From positions 1 through 64,000 of the forward strand of contig JANYDK010000080.1 of NCBI GenBank assembly GCA_025363655.1: a stretch of DNA of 64,000 nt. The letters run 5' to 3'. A program made the translations under genes and the position numbers. Shown piece by piece: positions 7,784-17,713 of this stretch (position 1 is its first letter; every line of letters starts with the position of its first letter). Below the pieces are notes generated by a model, which saw only the letters and a program-made list of their open reading frames with translations, did not search any database and was not told where the DNA came from. The DNA is from Deltaproteobacteria bacterium (lineage in GTDB: Bacteria; Myxococcota_A; Polyangia; Polyangiales; JADJMO01).

Positions 7784-8230
7784 ATGCCTACCGCAAACCG
7801 CTCGCCGCTCGCCCCGCGCATCGCCCGCACCGTCCTCGGCCTGGCGTTCTTCGTCTTCGGCCTCAATGGCTTCCTCCACTTCCTGCCGCAGCCCCCGCTG
7901 CCCGGTCCTGCCGGAGAGCTGCTCGGCGCGATGGTCGGGAGCAAGTACTTGATGGCGTTGGTCAAAGGCACCGAGGTCGTCGCGGGGCTGCTCCTGATTC
8001 TCGGCCGCTACGTGCCCCTCGCGCTCACCATCCTCGCGCCGGTGATCGTCAACATCGTCGCCTTCCATCTCTTCCTCGCGCCCGCCGGCCTCGCGGTCCC
8101 GTTCGTGATCACCGCGATCGAGCTCTACCTCGCCTGGTCGTACCGCGACGTCTTCGCGCCGATGCTCCGTGCCGACGCGAGGCCGCACGCCGACGCGCTC
8201 CCGGCTGCACGCACCCCGCAAGCAATCTGA
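7784..8230 (+). CDS. DoxX-like membrane protein
   Basis: A 148-residue protein with four predicted membrane helices: ARTVLGLAFFVFGLNGFLHF, a segment around GSKYLMALVKGTEVVAGLLL, PLALTILAPVIVNIVAFHLF, and VPFVITAIELYLAW. The helix count, the 'GLNGF..FLP' opening and the size fit the DoxX family of small bacterial membrane proteins, often found beside redox or detoxification genes and YceI-type proteins under LysR control. Here it is divergent from lysR with an operator in between. Biochemical function is not established from sequence. It converges with the beta-helix gene 13 bases downstream. Confidence 0.78.
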   Translation: MPTANRSPLAPRIARTVLGLAFFVFGLNGFLHFLPQPPLPGPAGELLGAMVGSKYLMALVKGTEVVAGLLLILGRYVPLALTILAPVIVNIVAFHLFLAPAGLAVPFVITAIELYLAWSYRDVFAPMLRADARPHADALPAARTPQAI

Positions 8231-8243
8231 GCAAGCGCGCGGC

Positions 8244-10001
8244 TCAGTAGCCGATGTTCTTCAGCGCCGAGGGGCCGAGCCGAACGCAGAGCTGCGCGAG
8301 GTAGAGGCTCTTCGGCGCGACCGGTTTGCCTGCCGAGTCGATGATTCCCTGCGGCAGCGGCGTGGGATCGCTGGAGCCCGGCGCCGCCGATTTGGTGAGC
8401 GTTCCGATCGGACCGATCGCCCAGTTTTGCGCTCCCGGAGGCGCTTGCACGAGCATCCCGCTGGTGACGACGCCGTTCCAGATGACGCCGAAGCCCATCG
8501 TCCAGCCGTGCCCGGTGCCGAAGTAACCGCGGCTCATCAAATCGATCTCCTCGGCCTTCACCGAATCGACGAGGAGCCCGGTGCCCCAACGCTGATGCGG
8601 CTGCACGGGGCTGTGCTTGGCGGCGCTGACGAGACCGAGGAGCACGTTGGGACCAGGCGTGCGCGCCTGGATCGCGTAGGGGAAAGCGTCGTCTCCCGAG
8701 TTGTCGATGCGCTGCACCAACGTCTGCTGACCGGCGACGCTGATCTGGAAGGGATACCCAGCGCCGTTGTCGATCGGCGCGGTGCGGGCGATCTTCACGT
8801 CCTGCACGGTGATCCATTTGGCGCCGTCGGAGAGGACGATGCCCGAGGTGAACTCCTCGAGCGAGACGTCACGAATCCAGCCGTTTTGTGCGGCGTCCAT
8901 GGTGATCGCGGTGAAGGTCGGTTGGTCGATCGGCACCGTCTGTTTGGGGGCGACGAGGTGGAGCGATTCGACGCCGACCTGCTCGAGCCGGCCCGCGAAC
9001 GTGTACTTGGTGACCTTGACGCCGGGCGGTGAGACGTACTTGGCATCGAGCGAATCGGAGAGCGACGCGTCGACGGTGACGAGGTTGCCGGCGATGGCGG
9101 TGATCACCCTGTCGCTGTGGATGATGGTGGTGTCGCTGAGCCAGGTCTGCGGCTTCCCGTCGCGCACGAGCGCGTCCATTCCCATGAAGTGAATCCACGC
9201 GGCGGTGACCGGACGATCGACGAGCACCGTGTCGCCGACCGCGAGCCCGCTGGCGGAGTCGACGTGGAAGCTACGGGCGCCGGACGGAACGTAAGCATCG
9301 CTGATCGTCGCCGAGGTGCTGCCTTTGATCGACCACGCGCCGGTGCCGGAGACCGAAATGGCAGCGCGCGGCGAGCCGTCGAGCACCAACGTCGTGCCGC
9401 CCGCGCCTGCGCCGCTGCCGCGCAAGACGACGCCCGACGCAGCGAGGTTCAACGTCGCGCTCACCTTGAAAGTGCCTGGTCCGAGCACGACGGCGCCGCG
9501 TACGCCCTTGTCGAGCGGGAGCTTGGCGACGTCGGCGAGCGCGCCGTTGATCGCTGCGCTGTCGTCGCCCCCCGAAGGCTTCAACGTCACCTTCATCGGC
9601 ACACTCGGGAGCGCGACGCCGCCGCCCATGTATCCGGCCGTGGAGAAGTCGAGGAGACGATCGCCCTTCGGCGTCGTCGCGTAGGTGAGCTCGTGACCGA
9701 CAGGCTTGGCCCAATCGCTCGTCGGACGGGTGACGTCGTCGACGAGCACGCAGCCACTAGCAACGTCACCGACGTCACCGACGTCACCGAGCGCGTCGGT
9801 CGTTGCGTCGGTGAGCGCGTCGACACTGCCATCGACCGAGCTCGCTGAGTCGACGTCACGCGCATCGTCCGCGCGGACGTCGACGTTTCCATCGTTCGCC
9901 CCGCCGCCGTCAGTCCCATCGTCGCCGGTCGATGAAGAACCGCCGCAGCCAGCTGCGACGACGACTGCGAGATGGACGAGGAGGTGTCGGCTACGTCGCA
10001 T
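8244..10001 (-). CDS. Right-handed beta-helix lipoprotein
   Basis: About 585 residues from ATG 10001 (MRRSRHLLVHL); in-frame ATGs at 10028 and 10052 are alternatives. A lipobox (VVVAAGC) leads into an Asp/Ser/Val-rich linker. The body looks like a pectate-lyase-type parallel beta-helix: PSGGDDSAAINGAL is the classic 'DDT.AIq.Al' entry, followed by GPGTFKVSATLNL, GVVLRGSGAGAGGTTL, and repeated strand rungs (VGVESLHLVAP, WIRDVSLEEF, WITVQDVKIA). Such proteins bind or cleave polysaccharides at the cell surface; active-site residues cannot be assigned. A second beta-helix lipoprotein lies at 50418-51767. Confidence 0.75.
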   Translation of the reverse strand: MRRSRHLLVHLAVVVAAGCGGSSSTGDDGTDGGGANDGNVDVRADDARDVDSASSVDGSVDALTDATTDALGDVGDVGDVASGCVLVDDVTRPTSDWAKPVGHELTYATTPKGDRLLDFSTAGYMGGGVALPSVPMKVTLKPSGGDDSAAINGALADVAKLPLDKGVRGAVVLGPGTFKVSATLNLAASGVVLRGSGAGAGGTTLVLDGSPRAAISVSGTGAWSIKGSTSATISDAYVPSGARSFHVDSASGLAVGDTVLVDRPVTAAWIHFMGMDALVRDGKPQTWLSDTTIIHSDRVITAIAGNLVTVDASLSDSLDAKYVSPPGVKVTKYTFAGRLEQVGVESLHLVAPKQTVPIDQPTFTAITMDAAQNGWIRDVSLEEFTSGIVLSDGAKWITVQDVKIARTAPIDNGAGYPFQISVAGQQTLVQRIDNSGDDAFPYAIQARTPGPNVLLGLVSAAKHSPVQPHQRWGTGLLVDSVKAEEIDLMSRGYFGTGHGWTMGFGVIWNGVVTSGMLVQAPPGAQNWAIGPIGTLTKSAAPGSSDPTPLPQGIIDSAGKPVAPKSLYLAQLCVRLGPSALKNIGY

Positions 10002-10160
10002 CTTTTCATCTTTGCCGACGGCGACCATTCCGTCGAATGACGTTTTCCTCATGAAATTGCGCCTTGGCAATGATGTCGGCCTTCTGCCTTCATCGACGAA
10101 CCGAACGGGACGGATATGCTGAAACCGCAACTTTACAGTCCAACTTCACGAGGCCCTCCC

Positions 10161-13100
10161 GTGCGTCATCTCCGCGCCCCCACGAACGCTCGCCTCTGGT
10201 CTCTGTTCGTCACGTCGTTGGCGCTCTCCGCGACGGCATGCGGATCGAGCAGCAGCGACCCTGGCGATCTCTTCGTCGATGGTGGCGACTGCGAGGGCGG
10301 CGCGTGCACCGACTCGATCGTCCCCGACACCGCGGCCCCTGCGTGTGGGGACGGCGTGAAGAGCGCCGGCGAAGACTGCGACGACGGCAATGCCAAGGAC
10401 GGCGACGGGTGCACCACGAGCTGCAAGCTCGAAGATGGTTGGACGTGTCCGACGCCGGGCGCACCTTGCTTCAAGGTCTCGTCGCCTCACTGCGGAGACG
10501 GACACATCGACGCCGACGAGACGTGCGACGACGGCAACGCCAAAGCGGGCGACGGCTGCGGCACGACTTGTCAGACCGAGCCGGGATATCGCTGCCTCAC
10601 GCCCGGCTCCCCGTGCGAGGTCTTCGCGTACTGCGGCAACGGCGTCGTCGAACCGCCCGAGGTCTGCGACGACGGCAACGCAATCCCCGGCGACGGCTGC
10701 AGCGGCACCTGCCACGTCGAACCCAACTACGCGTGCGCGACGCCTGGAAAACCGTGTGTTTCGACGATCGTCTGCGGCGACGGAAAAATCACCGGCGACG
10801 AGGTCTGCGACGACGGCAACAAGATCGACGGCGACGGTTGTGCGTCCGACTGCAAGAAGGTCGAGAGCGGCTACACGTGTCCGAAGGCGAGCGATGGCAC
10901 CGGCGGCACCTGCAAGAAGAAGGACGTGGCCGCGTGCGGCGACTCCAAGCTCGATCCTGGTGAGACCTGCGACGACGGCGCGAAGATCGACGGCGACGGT
11001 TGCTCGGCGACCTGCGATGCCGAGCCTGGTTACACCTGTCCGACGCCGGGCAAGCCGTGCAAGCTCATCAGCTACTGCAGCGACGGCAAGCTCGACCTCT
11101 CGCTCGGCGAGTCCTGTGACGACGGCAACAAGCTGAGCGGTGACGGTTGCAGCTCGGGCTGCGCGCTCGAACCCGATTTCGTCTGCCCGACGCCGGGCAA
11201 GGACTGCGTCTCGACGGTGGTCTGTGGCGACGGCAAGGTCACCGGCAAAGAGACGTGCGACGACGGCGGAAAGGTCGACGGCGACGGTTGCTCGAAGACG
11301 TGCGCCCTCGAAACAGGCTGGATTTGTCCCGTTCCGGGGACTCCCTGCGTCGCCGCCAAATGTGGTGACGGCAAGCTCGCGGGCGGTGAGCAGTGCGACG
11401 ACGGCGACATCAAGCCTGGCGACGGCTGCTCCGCGACCTGCACCATCGAGGTCGGCTATGCGTGCACGCCGACGTGTCACAAGACGGTCTGCGGCGACAA
11501 GACCACCGAAGGCGCCGAGCAGTGCGACGACGGCAACCTCCGTCCGTACGACGGTTGCTCACCGACCTGTCAGCTCGATCCGAAGTGCACGGCCGGCGGC
11601 TGCGCGGCCGTGTGCGGCGACGGCATCATCGAGCCCGGTGAAGGCTGCGACGACGGCAACGTCGCCTCGAAGGACGGCTGCTCGTCGGCGTGCGTCCTCG
11701 AGAAGGGCTACGACTGCTCGACGATCACTGCCGACTTCCCGACCTCGATCGACATCCCGATTCTCGTGCGTGATCAGCTCTACGCCGGCACGTCGTTCAC
11801 GTTCAAGGGCGCGACGGTGCTCGGCAACCAAGACTTCGAATATTACGGCTGCGGTGGCGCGACGACCGGCCTCGTCAACGCTGCGCTCGGCATCGACGAC
11901 ACGCCGGTCTTCAACAGCGTCGCCGGTGACAACAACCAAGGTTGCAACACGATGATCACCAGCGCGACGACCTTCGCGCGTTGGTTCCACGACGACGGCT
12001 CGTACAACGTGCCGGTGTGGCTCGACGCCGCCGCCAAGCCGCTGACCCTCAACTTCGCGCGCGCCGGCACCGCGCCCGGCTACACCTACGGCTATTCGAG
12101 CAGCGCGTTCTTCCCCATCGACGGCCTCGGCTTCGGCGCGCTCCAAACCGATGGCGGGCACAATTTCTCGTTCGCCAGCGAGATCCATTATGCCTTTACG
12201 TATCAAGGCGGCGAAGCGCTCAGCTTCACCGGCGACGACGACGTCTGGGTCTTCATCAACAGCAAGCTCGCGGTCGACATCGGCGGTCTCCACCCGCCGG
12301 CGAGCGGGGCGATCACCCTCGATGCGACGAACGCGACGAAGCTCGGCCTCACCAAGGGCGGCCTCTACGAGTTCTCGCTCTTTCAAGCCGAACGTCACAC
12401 CAGCGGCTCGAACTACCAGCTCACGCTCGGTGGCTTCGTCAAGGCACACACCGTCTGCGCACCGCATTGTGGCGACGCCGTCGTCGAGCCAGGCGAAGTC
12501 TGCGACGACGGCAAGAACGACGGCAGCTATGGCAGCTGTCTCCCTGGTTGCAAAGGTCGCGGGCCCTACTGCGGCGACGCGAAGGTGGTGACGCCGCCCG
12601 AGGATTGCGACGACGGCACCAACCTCGTCACCTACGGTGGCTCGAAGAAGGTCTGCGGACCGAGCTGCAAGTGGGCGCGCTACTGCGGTGACACCGTCGT
12701 CAGCGACGGCGAGGAGTGCGACGAAGGACCGCTCAACGGCAGCGGATACGGCCACTGTACGGCTGCCTGCAAGGCCGGTCCGCGCTGCGGCGACAACCTG
12801 AAGAACGGCGCCGAAGAGTGCGACGACGGCGTCTCCAACGGCGCCTCGGGCGATCCGTGCTCGAAGACCTGCACGCTGCTCTGCGGCAACGCGACGGTCG
12901 ATCCGGGTGAAGATTGCGACGACGGCAAGGCGCTCAACGTCGGTGGCTATGGCAAGTGCAACGCCGATTGCACGAAGGGACCGCGCTGCGGCGATGCCAT
13001 CAAGAGCGGCGCCGAGGCCTGCGACGACGGCAAGAACGACGGCAGCTACGGCACCTGCAGCCCCGACTGCACGCTCGCGCCCTATTGCGGTGACGGCGTG

Positions 13101-13286
13101 AAGAACGGCACCGAAGGCTGCGATCTCGGCCCCGCGAACTCACCGACTGCGTACGGGTCGGGCAAGTGCACCTCGACGTGCGAGGTCGCGCCCTTCTGCG
13201 GCGACGGCATCATCGAGCCGTCGTTCGGCGAGGAGTGCGACGGAGGCTCGAAGTGCGACAGCAAGTGCAAGCTGAGCGTGCACTGA
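10161..13286 (+). CDS. Fibro-slime domain lipoprotein flanked by Cys-rich CDDGN repeats
   Basis: About 1041 residues from GTG 10161, which gives a clean signal with lipobox LSATAC; ATG 10116 is an alternative. Ten Cys-rich repeats of the DUF4215 type (CGDGxxxxGExCDDGN ... DGCS..C) fill roughly residues 35-530. Then comes a domain of about 240 residues with fibro-slime/PA14-like hallmarks ([51 protein letters not shown]). Eight more repeats follow to the C-terminus. The Asp/Gly-rich loops could bind calcium. The layout suggests a long, disulfide-rigidified surface stalk presenting a carbohydrate-binding head. It is divergent from the beta-helix lipoprotein. Confidence 0.88.
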   Translation: MRHLRAPTNARLWSLFVTSLALSATACGSSSSDPGDLFVDGGDCEGGACTDSIVPDTAAPACGDGVKSAGEDCDDGNAKDGDGCTTSCKLEDGWTCPTPGAPCFKVSSPHCGDGHIDADETCDDGNAKAGDGCGTTCQTEPGYRCLTPGSPCEVFAYCGNGVVEPPEVCDDGNAIPGDGCSGTCHVEPNYACATPGKPCVSTIVCGDGKITGDEVCDDGNKIDGDGCASDCKKVESGYTCPKASDGTGGTCKKKDVAACGDSKLDPGETCDDGAKIDGDGCSATCDAEPGYTCPTPGKPCKLISYCSDGKLDLSLGESCDDGNKLSGDGCSSGCALEPDFVCPTPGKDCVSTVVCGDGKVTGKETCDDGGKVDGDGCSKTCALETGWICPVPGTPCVAAKCGDGKLAGGEQCDDGDIKPGDGCSATCTIEVGYACTPTCHKTVCGDKTTEGAEQCDDGNLRPYDGCSPTCQLDPKCTAGGCAAVCGDGIIEPGEGCDDGNVASKDGCSSACVLEKGYDCSTITADFPTSIDIPILVRDQLYAGTSFTFKGATVLGNQDFEYYGCGGATTGLVNAALGIDDTPVFNSVAGDNNQGCNTMITSATTFARWFHDDGSYNVPVWLDAAAKPLTLNFARAGTAPGYTYGYSSSAFFPIDGLGFGALQTDGGHNFSFASEIHYAFTYQGGEALSFTGDDDVWVFINSKLAVDIGGLHPPASGAITLDATNATKLGLTKGGLYEFSLFQAERHTSGSNYQLTLGGFVKAHTVCAPHCGDAVVEPGEVCDDGKNDGSYGSCLPGCKGRGPYCGDAKVVTPPEDCDDGTNLVTYGGSKKVCGPSCKWARYCGDTVVSDGEECDEGPLNGSGYGHCTAACKAGPRCGDNLKNGAEECDDGVSNGASGDPCSKTCTLLCGNATVDPGEDCDDGKALNVGGYGKCNADCTKGPRCGDAIKSGAEACDDGKNDGSYGTCSPDCTLAPYCGDGVKNGTEGCDLGPANSPTAYGSGKCTSTCEVAPFCGDGIIEPSFGEECDGGSKCDSKCKLSVH

Positions 13287-13300
13287 CTCTCAGCTGGTTT

Positions 13301-13765
13301 TCATCGAGTCAGTGAACGACCGTAGAGACCGATCGCGAGCACCATCGTCACCGAGATGGCGGTGGTGCAGAGGGCCGGGGTGAGCCGCGCGCCGAGCATC
13401 ACGCTCAAATCTCCGAGCAGGGCTGGCACCTGGGCCATCGTCGTGCCGATCAACATCGCCGGGAGTTCGGCCTTCTCGCGCTCGGCGCCCTGACGGACGA
13501 GGTCGAGCGTGGCGATACGCACCTCGGCCTTGCGCACCATCGAGCGATAGAGCGCGAAGCCGAGGAGTCCGCCGAGGACCGGGCCAGGCAAGAGGAACCA
13601 CGCGTAGTGCGTGATTTGCTCGGCCATCCATAGCCGGACGTCTTCGGGCTGATTCGCGAGCACGAAACGCCGTGCAATGAGGTCGAAACCGAGCGCGATG
13701 GGACCGGCGACGGCGATGGCGACGAGGACGAGCGCGCGTGACCGACCCGAATGCACGACGAACAT
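13301..13765 (-). CDS. Predicted integral membrane protein
   Basis: A 154-residue protein with four likely transmembrane helices (ALVLVAIAVAGPIALGF; HYAWFLLPGPVLGGLLGFAL; around AMLIGTTMAQVPALLG; and TTAISVTMVLAIGLYG). A charged helix with VRKAEVRIATLDLVRQGAER lies between helices 2 and 3 and is probably cytoplasmic. No named family recognised. It converges with the fibro-slime gene and is followed upstream by a secreted-protein gene on the same strand, 54 bases away, so the two may be co-transcribed. Confidence 0.62.
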   Translation of the reverse strand: MFVVHSGRSRALVLVAIAVAGPIALGFDLIARRFVLANQPEDVRLWMAEQITHYAWFLLPGPVLGGLLGFALYRSMVRKAEVRIATLDLVRQGAEREKAELPAMLIGTTMAQVPALLGDLSVMLGARLTPALCTTAISVTMVLAIGLYGRSLTR

Positions 13766-13819
13766 CTTAGCGGGCTTGTCCGCTCGCGTGGCTCTTCGCG
13801 GGGGCTTTCGTGGGCGTGA

Positions 13820-14737
13820 CTATTTCTGGACGATGACGAGTGCGCCGTTTTTCACCTTCACCCCGAAGGGTGCACCGGCGTTCTTCACCGTCAGCGATTT
13901 GCTCGCGGGAGGGTCTTTTCCCCATTGCCCAGCTGCCTTGTCGGCCGGGACGGTGAGCACCGAGCCGCCCTTTCCGACATCGCGATAGATGGCCTGCACG
14001 ATGCCCGCGAGCATCGCGAGTTGGAGATCGGCAACCTGCGCCGGCTTCGCGCCCCACCACGGGTGCTGCTCGGGCCCGCCCGCATACGTCAACGTCACGA
14101 AGCAGATACGCGTCTGATCGGGCGTCTGGCCGTCGTAGCGAACGGCGAGCGTGAAGCCGCGACCATCGTCGATGATCGCGCCGAGCGACCAAGGAATGGC
14201 GACGCTCGTCGGCTTCATCACCACGTCGCCGTTCGTCTTCACGCGAGCCATCGTCGAATGCACCGCGCCTACCGCCTCGCCCTGCTCTTGCCAGAGCACC
14301 GTGAAACCGTCGGCATCGGCGCAGGCGACCGCCGTGGTCGGCCCGTAGCCCGCAGGTGCGGTGCGCGGGAGATCGACCGTCTTGATCTTGCCCTTGTCGA
14401 GATCGACGATCGCGAGCTTGGCGAACGCACCGGCGCCGCCGCGAAAAAGCAGCACCCCAGCGAATCCCGGGCGCACCGCCAGGGTGGTGCCGACGAGCGC
14501 GCCGTCGTGGACGACGACCGGAGCTCCGACATTGGCCATCTTGTCGTCGAGCGGCTGCAGCTTCACCGTCGCCTTGCGCTTGCCTCCACCGGCGGGCGTC
14601 ACGACCGTCGTCGAGAGGAGCGCTGCTCCACCGTCGAACGCGCGAAGCTCTTCCACCGTCGAGGCGTCGTCGGCCCGCGCCCGAGGTGCGAGGAAGAAAG
14701 CCAGAAAAACCAGGGCGATGGCAAAAGCGCGGTGCAC
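13820..14737 (-). CDS. Secreted protein, predicted beta-rich
   Basis: A 305-residue protein from GTG 14737. The N-terminus FAIALVFLAFFLAPRARADD is a signal peptide with an ARA-type signal peptidase I site. The body alternates short strands such as FAGVLLFRGGAG, FAKLAIVDLDKGKIKTVDLP and FTLAVRYDGQTP, suggesting a beta-propeller of four to six blades. It ends GVKVKNGALVIVQK. No catalytic motif or family recognised. It is divergent from the AT-hook gene at 14838. Confidence 0.6.
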   Translation of the reverse strand: MHRAFAIALVFLAFFLAPRARADDASTVEELRAFDGGAALLSTTVVTPAGGGKRKATVKLQPLDDKMANVGAPVVVHDGALVGTTLAVRPGFAGVLLFRGGAGAFAKLAIVDLDKGKIKTVDLPRTAPAGYGPTTAVACADADGFTVLWQEQGEAVGAVHSTMARVKTNGDVVMKPTSVAIPWSLGAIIDDGRGFTLAVRYDGQTPDQTRICFVTLTYAGGPEQHPWWGAKPAQVADLQLAMLAGIVQAIYRDVGKGGSVLTVPADKAAGQWGKDPPASKSLTVKNAGAPFGVKVKNGALVIVQK

Positions 14738-14837
14738 ATGGAGCAGGTAGCCGGGTCGTCGAAAAACGTGACCGAAAAACTCTCGTCCACACGGCGAGGG
14801 GAAGCCGGGGCCTTGTCCGCCGCGTGGAAATCTGAAA

Positions 14838-15614
14838 GTGGAGAGCGTGCCGCTTCGTCAGAGCCTCGATCACCTCATCGCCACTTTCACCGACGGAGTC
14901 CTCCGCGCGCTCGCGAATAGCAGCGTCGCGCAATGGGAGGCGCCGACGCCGAGCGTCGCGAAGAGGAACGCGCAAAGGCCGACGACGAAGCTCGAGCCAA
15001 AGACCGAGCGCAAGGCCGCGGCGAAGATCGCGCCGAAGACCGCGCCGAAGACCGCGCCGGTCGCCGCCAAAGCCCGCGTCGGCACGAGCGCATCCACGAG
15101 CTCTCCCACGCGCACCAGCTCCAGCATCACGACTCGGCCGGCTCCGGCCCGCCGTGAACCGATCGCCGCCGATGCCGTCGCGATCGAGCGGGCGCTCCTT
15201 TCGGCCCTGAAATCAGCGCCGATCCTCGCGCAGGCCGATCTCCTCGACGCTGCTGGCATCGGCGCCGAAGTGAGCGCCTTCGCCGAGCAGGTGATCTCCG
15301 CGCTCCTCGCGAGCGGCGTCCTCGGCAGCGCGGCGATGGGTGGCACGCCGCTGCTCTTCGCCAAATCGAAAGCACGCCCCGTCGGTCGGCCGCGTGGCTC
15401 ACGCAACGAGACGCGACCGCGTGCCGCTTCGACGATCACGACGGGCCTCGTCGAGACGGCGCCAGAAGCGACCGAAGGTTCATCGACGTCGGAAGCGAAG
15501 CCGCAGGCGCCCGCCGCCGAGCCGTGGCGTCCGACGGTGATCCGCCGCAAAAAAGCGACGATCGAGGCCGCCGACGTCAACGACCCGAAGCTGGCGACGA
15601 CGCCGACTCACTGA
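14838..15614 (+). CDS. AT-hook, Lys/Ala/Pro-rich DNA-binding-like protein
   Basis: A 258-residue protein; GTG codons at 14838 and 14847 are both possible starts. Residues about 40-80 form a basic tract rich in Lys, Ala and Pro (KTERKAAAKIAPKTAPKTAP), like histone H1-type tails. Residues about 110-175 look like a compact helical domain (AIERALLSALKSA, ADLLDAAGIGAEVSAFAEQV). ARPVGRPRGSRN near residue 180 is a good AT-hook core (GRPR flanked by basic residues). A disordered acidic/basic tail follows. It is probably a nucleoid-associated or DNA-binding protein; specificity unknown. Confidence 0.6.
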   Translation: MESVPLRQSLDHLIATFTDGVLRALANSSVAQWEAPTPSVAKRNAQRPTTKLEPKTERKAAAKIAPKTAPKTAPVAAKARVGTSASTSSPTRTSSSITTRPAPARREPIAADAVAIERALLSALKSAPILAQADLLDAAGIGAEVSAFAEQVISALLASGVLGSAAMGGTPLLFAKSKARPVGRPRGSRNETRPRAASTITTGLVETAPEATEGSSTSEAKPQAPAAEPWRPTVIRRKKATIEAADVNDPKLATTPTH

Positions 15615-15624
15615 CGCCTCACTC

Positions 15625-16176
15625 TCACTGACGCCAACTGCCCTCGAAGACGCAGGCCGTGTCGCCACGTGCGCGACATCGGCGATGCTCGACGTGCACC
15701 GCCTTCGCGCCGACGAGCTCGAACATTCGCCGGATGTACGCCGTGAGCATGCGACAGAAGGGGGCGTCGACGATGAAGTCCTCGAGCGTCGCCTTCGCCC
15801 CACCGGTGGCCGTGCGCGTCACCGTCCAACGCCCCACGTCGTGGAATCGATGCCAGTACTCGCCGGCCTTCTCGAGCACGTAGGCGGGGTTCGCCATGCG
15901 GAGAAAGAGCCGATTGGTGGTGGTGAGATCGCGCTCGGCGGAGTACGTCCCGAGGTGCTCGAAGATGCGGCGATCGCTCTCGCCCTCGGTCTCTTCGATC
16001 GCGCGAAAGAGACGCGGCAGGAGCGCCATGTCGTACCAACCGACGACGAGCGCGTCGTCGATGATCGCGGCTTCCTCTTCGGCGAGCGTGGCGAGGACGG
16101 CCGCCCAGCTCGGTTCACCGTAGCGGGTGAGGACGAACTTCTTCGCGTTGAGCAGGTTGATGCCCTTGGTTCGCAC
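15625..16176 (-). CDS. HNOB/V4R-like small-molecule-binding protein
   Basis: A 183-residue protein. The beginning (MRTKGINLLNAKKFVLTRYG) resembles haem-NO-binding (HNOB) domains, which start with 'kG.i...l..fv.e.yGe..W'. The C-terminal half (GEYWHRFHDVGRWTV; HVEHRRCRARGDTACVFEGSW) resembles V4R domains, including the terminal Cys-x5-Cys pattern that often binds metal. Such proteins sense small ligands and usually pass the signal to partners. No signal peptide, so cytoplasmic. The haem-ligating His of true HNOB domains cannot be placed with confidence. Convergent with the AT-hook gene. Tentative family call. Confidence 0.45.
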   Translation of the reverse strand: MRTKGINLLNAKKFVLTRYGEPSWAAVLATLAEEEAAIIDDALVVGWYDMALLPRLFRAIEETEGESDRRIFEHLGTYSAERDLTTTNRLFLRMANPAYVLEKAGEYWHRFHDVGRWTVTRTATGGAKATLEDFIVDAPFCRMLTAYIRRMFELVGAKAVHVEHRRCRARGDTACVFEGSWRQ

Positions 16177-16226
16177 GCGCTCGCCAGCATAGCGTGCCCG
16201 CCCCGCAGGACGGAGTAGTCACGTGG

Positions 16227-16997
16227 TCACTCGGTCGAGAGGAGCCGCCTGACGAAGCCGGCGGTGGCCGCCAAGGTCTCCATCGGCTTGTCGCGATGCG
16301 GACTGTGACCACACGCCGGGAGAATGCAGCGCTCGACCTTCGCCCCCACTCCGCGCGCGATGCTCTCGACCTGCGCGAGCGTTCCATAGGCGTCGTCCTC
16401 GCCTTGGATCACCAACGTCGGCACGTGCACTTCGGGCAACTTCGACTCGAGGTTCCACGTGAGAAATCCTGGGTCGAGCCAAGCGCCGTTCCAGCCGAGG
16501 AAAGCGCAGTCGACGTTGCCGTGATGATGACGACGAAGCCGTTCACGCAAGTCGCCGTGAACGAAGGCCTCGCGGGCCTCGGCGATGCTGGTGACCGAGA
16601 TGGGCTCGACGAACACGTGCGGCGCCTCCAGCACGAGCCCGAGGAGACGCGGCGCGGACGTCTCGTCGGCAGCATGGAGGAGCGCGATCGATCCGCCGTC
16701 GCTGTGACCGAAGAGGATCGCGCGACGAACTTGGAAGGCATCGAGGATCGCCGGCAAGCGCTCGGCCTCGTCATGCATGTACGAGAGTGGCCTCGGCAGC
16801 GGCACCGCTTCGGAGAGACCGTATCCGACGCGGCTGTAGACGAGCGCGCCACACCCCGTCGCCTCGGCCACTTCCGCCGGAAACGCGCGCCAGGTGGAGA
16901 CCGAGCCCAAACCCTCGTGGAGAAACACCAGCGTCGGAGCGACCTCGGGAGGCGGCCCGTGCCACGCGGTCTCGAGGCTGCGTCCGTCGATGATCAC
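16227..16997 (-). CDS. Alpha/beta hydrolase
   Basis: A 256-residue protein from GTG 16997. The nucleophile elbow GHSDGG, the acid-containing segment GEDDAYG and the C-terminal CGHSPH give a complete Ser-Asp-His triad, and LVFLHEGLGS supplies the oxyanion HG region (HE here). The cap region (about residues 120-190) is rich in His, with RRHHHGNVD. Size and lack of a signal peptide fit a cytoplasmic esterase or lactonase of the alpha/beta fold. The substrate cannot be deduced. The gene is divergent from the DoxX gene at 17129. Confidence 0.88.
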   Translation of the reverse strand: MIIDGRSLETAWHGPPPEVAPTLVFLHEGLGSVSTWRAFPAEVAEATGCGALVYSRVGYGLSEAVPLPRPLSYMHDEAERLPAILDAFQVRRAILFGHSDGGSIALLHAADETSAPRLLGLVLEAPHVFVEPISVTSIAEAREAFVHGDLRERLRRHHHGNVDCAFLGWNGAWLDPGFLTWNLESKLPEVHVPTLVIQGEDDAYGTLAQVESIARGVGAKVERCILPACGHSPHRDKPMETLAATAGFVRRLLSTE

Positions 16998-17049
16998 GAC
17001 GCAGTGAGGCCCTGGTCCGGGAGCGAAGCAATCACAAAGGGGCAGGCAC

Positions 17050-17078
17050 CGAGGCGGTCACCGAGGCGGTCACCGAGG
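17050..17078. repeat. 12-bp tandem repeat
   Basis: CGAGGCGGTCAC occurs twice in tandem (17050-17061, 17062-17073), followed by a partial third copy, in the gap between the hydrolase and the divergent DoxX gene. Its spacing would suit a repeated regulator site, but no function is shown. Confidence 0.5.
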
Positions 17079-17128
17079 GAGGTGCAGGAGAGTGAAACAA
17101 TCTCCTTTCACCGACGTAGGATGCGGGC

Positions 17129-17698
17129 ATGACGCTCTCCCAGACCCTCGGGAAATACCGCAGCCTCGGCCTCGACATCGCCGAGCGCCACGTCAAACCG
17201 CTCGCGCTCCTGCTCCTGCGCGTGTCGATTGGGCTTTATTTCGCGGTCAGCGGCTGGGGGAAGATCCATCACCTCGACAAGGTGACGGCCTTCTTCGTCG
17301 AGCTGAAGATCCCGATGGCGCACGCGCAGGCGGTGATGGTCTCGTGCGTCGAGCTCTTCGGAGGGCTCGCGCTCACGTTTGGCATCCTCACGCGTCTGGC
17401 CGCGATTCCGATGTCGGCGACGATGGTGGTGGCGATCCTCACCGCCAAGCTCCCCGATCTCGGAAAGGACGCCGTCGGGCCCGGGCAGACGCCGACCTTC
17501 TCCGACAAGTTCTCCAGCTTCTTCTCGATGGACGAGCTGGTCTTCCTCGCCATCTTCGCCGTCCTCGTCGGCGTCGGGCCGGGCTCGCTCTCGGTCGATC
17601 GTTTCCTCGCCAAGATGTTCGGCAAGCCCCCGCAGAAGGACGACGAGGCGAAGTCCGACGCGAAAGAAGCCGTGAAAGAAGCCGCGAAAGAAGCTTGA
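17129..17698 (+). CDS. DoxX-family membrane protein
   Basis: A 189-residue protein with four membrane helices typical of DoxX: LALLLLRVSIGLYFAVSGWGKI, AVMVSCVELFGGLALTFGIL, a third around PMSATMVVAILTAKLP, and ELVFLAIFAVLVGVGPG. The conserved ALLLLRV..G..F...G..K opening and the 'E..gGlaL..G..tr.aA' segment support the family. The tail is a Lys/Glu/Ala-rich helix (KDDEAKSDAKEAVKEAAKEA) made of short repeats. The family is linked with redox processes, but this protein's role is unknown. It converges with the PF10118 gene 15 bases downstream. Confidence 0.88.
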   Translation: MTLSQTLGKYRSLGLDIAERHVKPLALLLLRVSIGLYFAVSGWGKIHHLDKVTAFFVELKIPMAHAQAVMVSCVELFGGLALTFGILTRLAAIPMSATMVVAILTAKLPDLGKDAVGPGQTPTFSDKFSSFFSMDELVFLAIFAVLVGVGPGSLSVDRFLAKMFGKPPQKDDEAKSDAKEAVKEAAKEA

Positions 17699-17713
17699 TC
17701 GCCCGACTGAGCT

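Noticed and set aside
10085-10160. Upstream in-frame ATG 10116 as the start of the fibro-slime protein
   Set aside because: It would place about 15 extra residues before a clean lipoprotein signal; kept only as an alternative.
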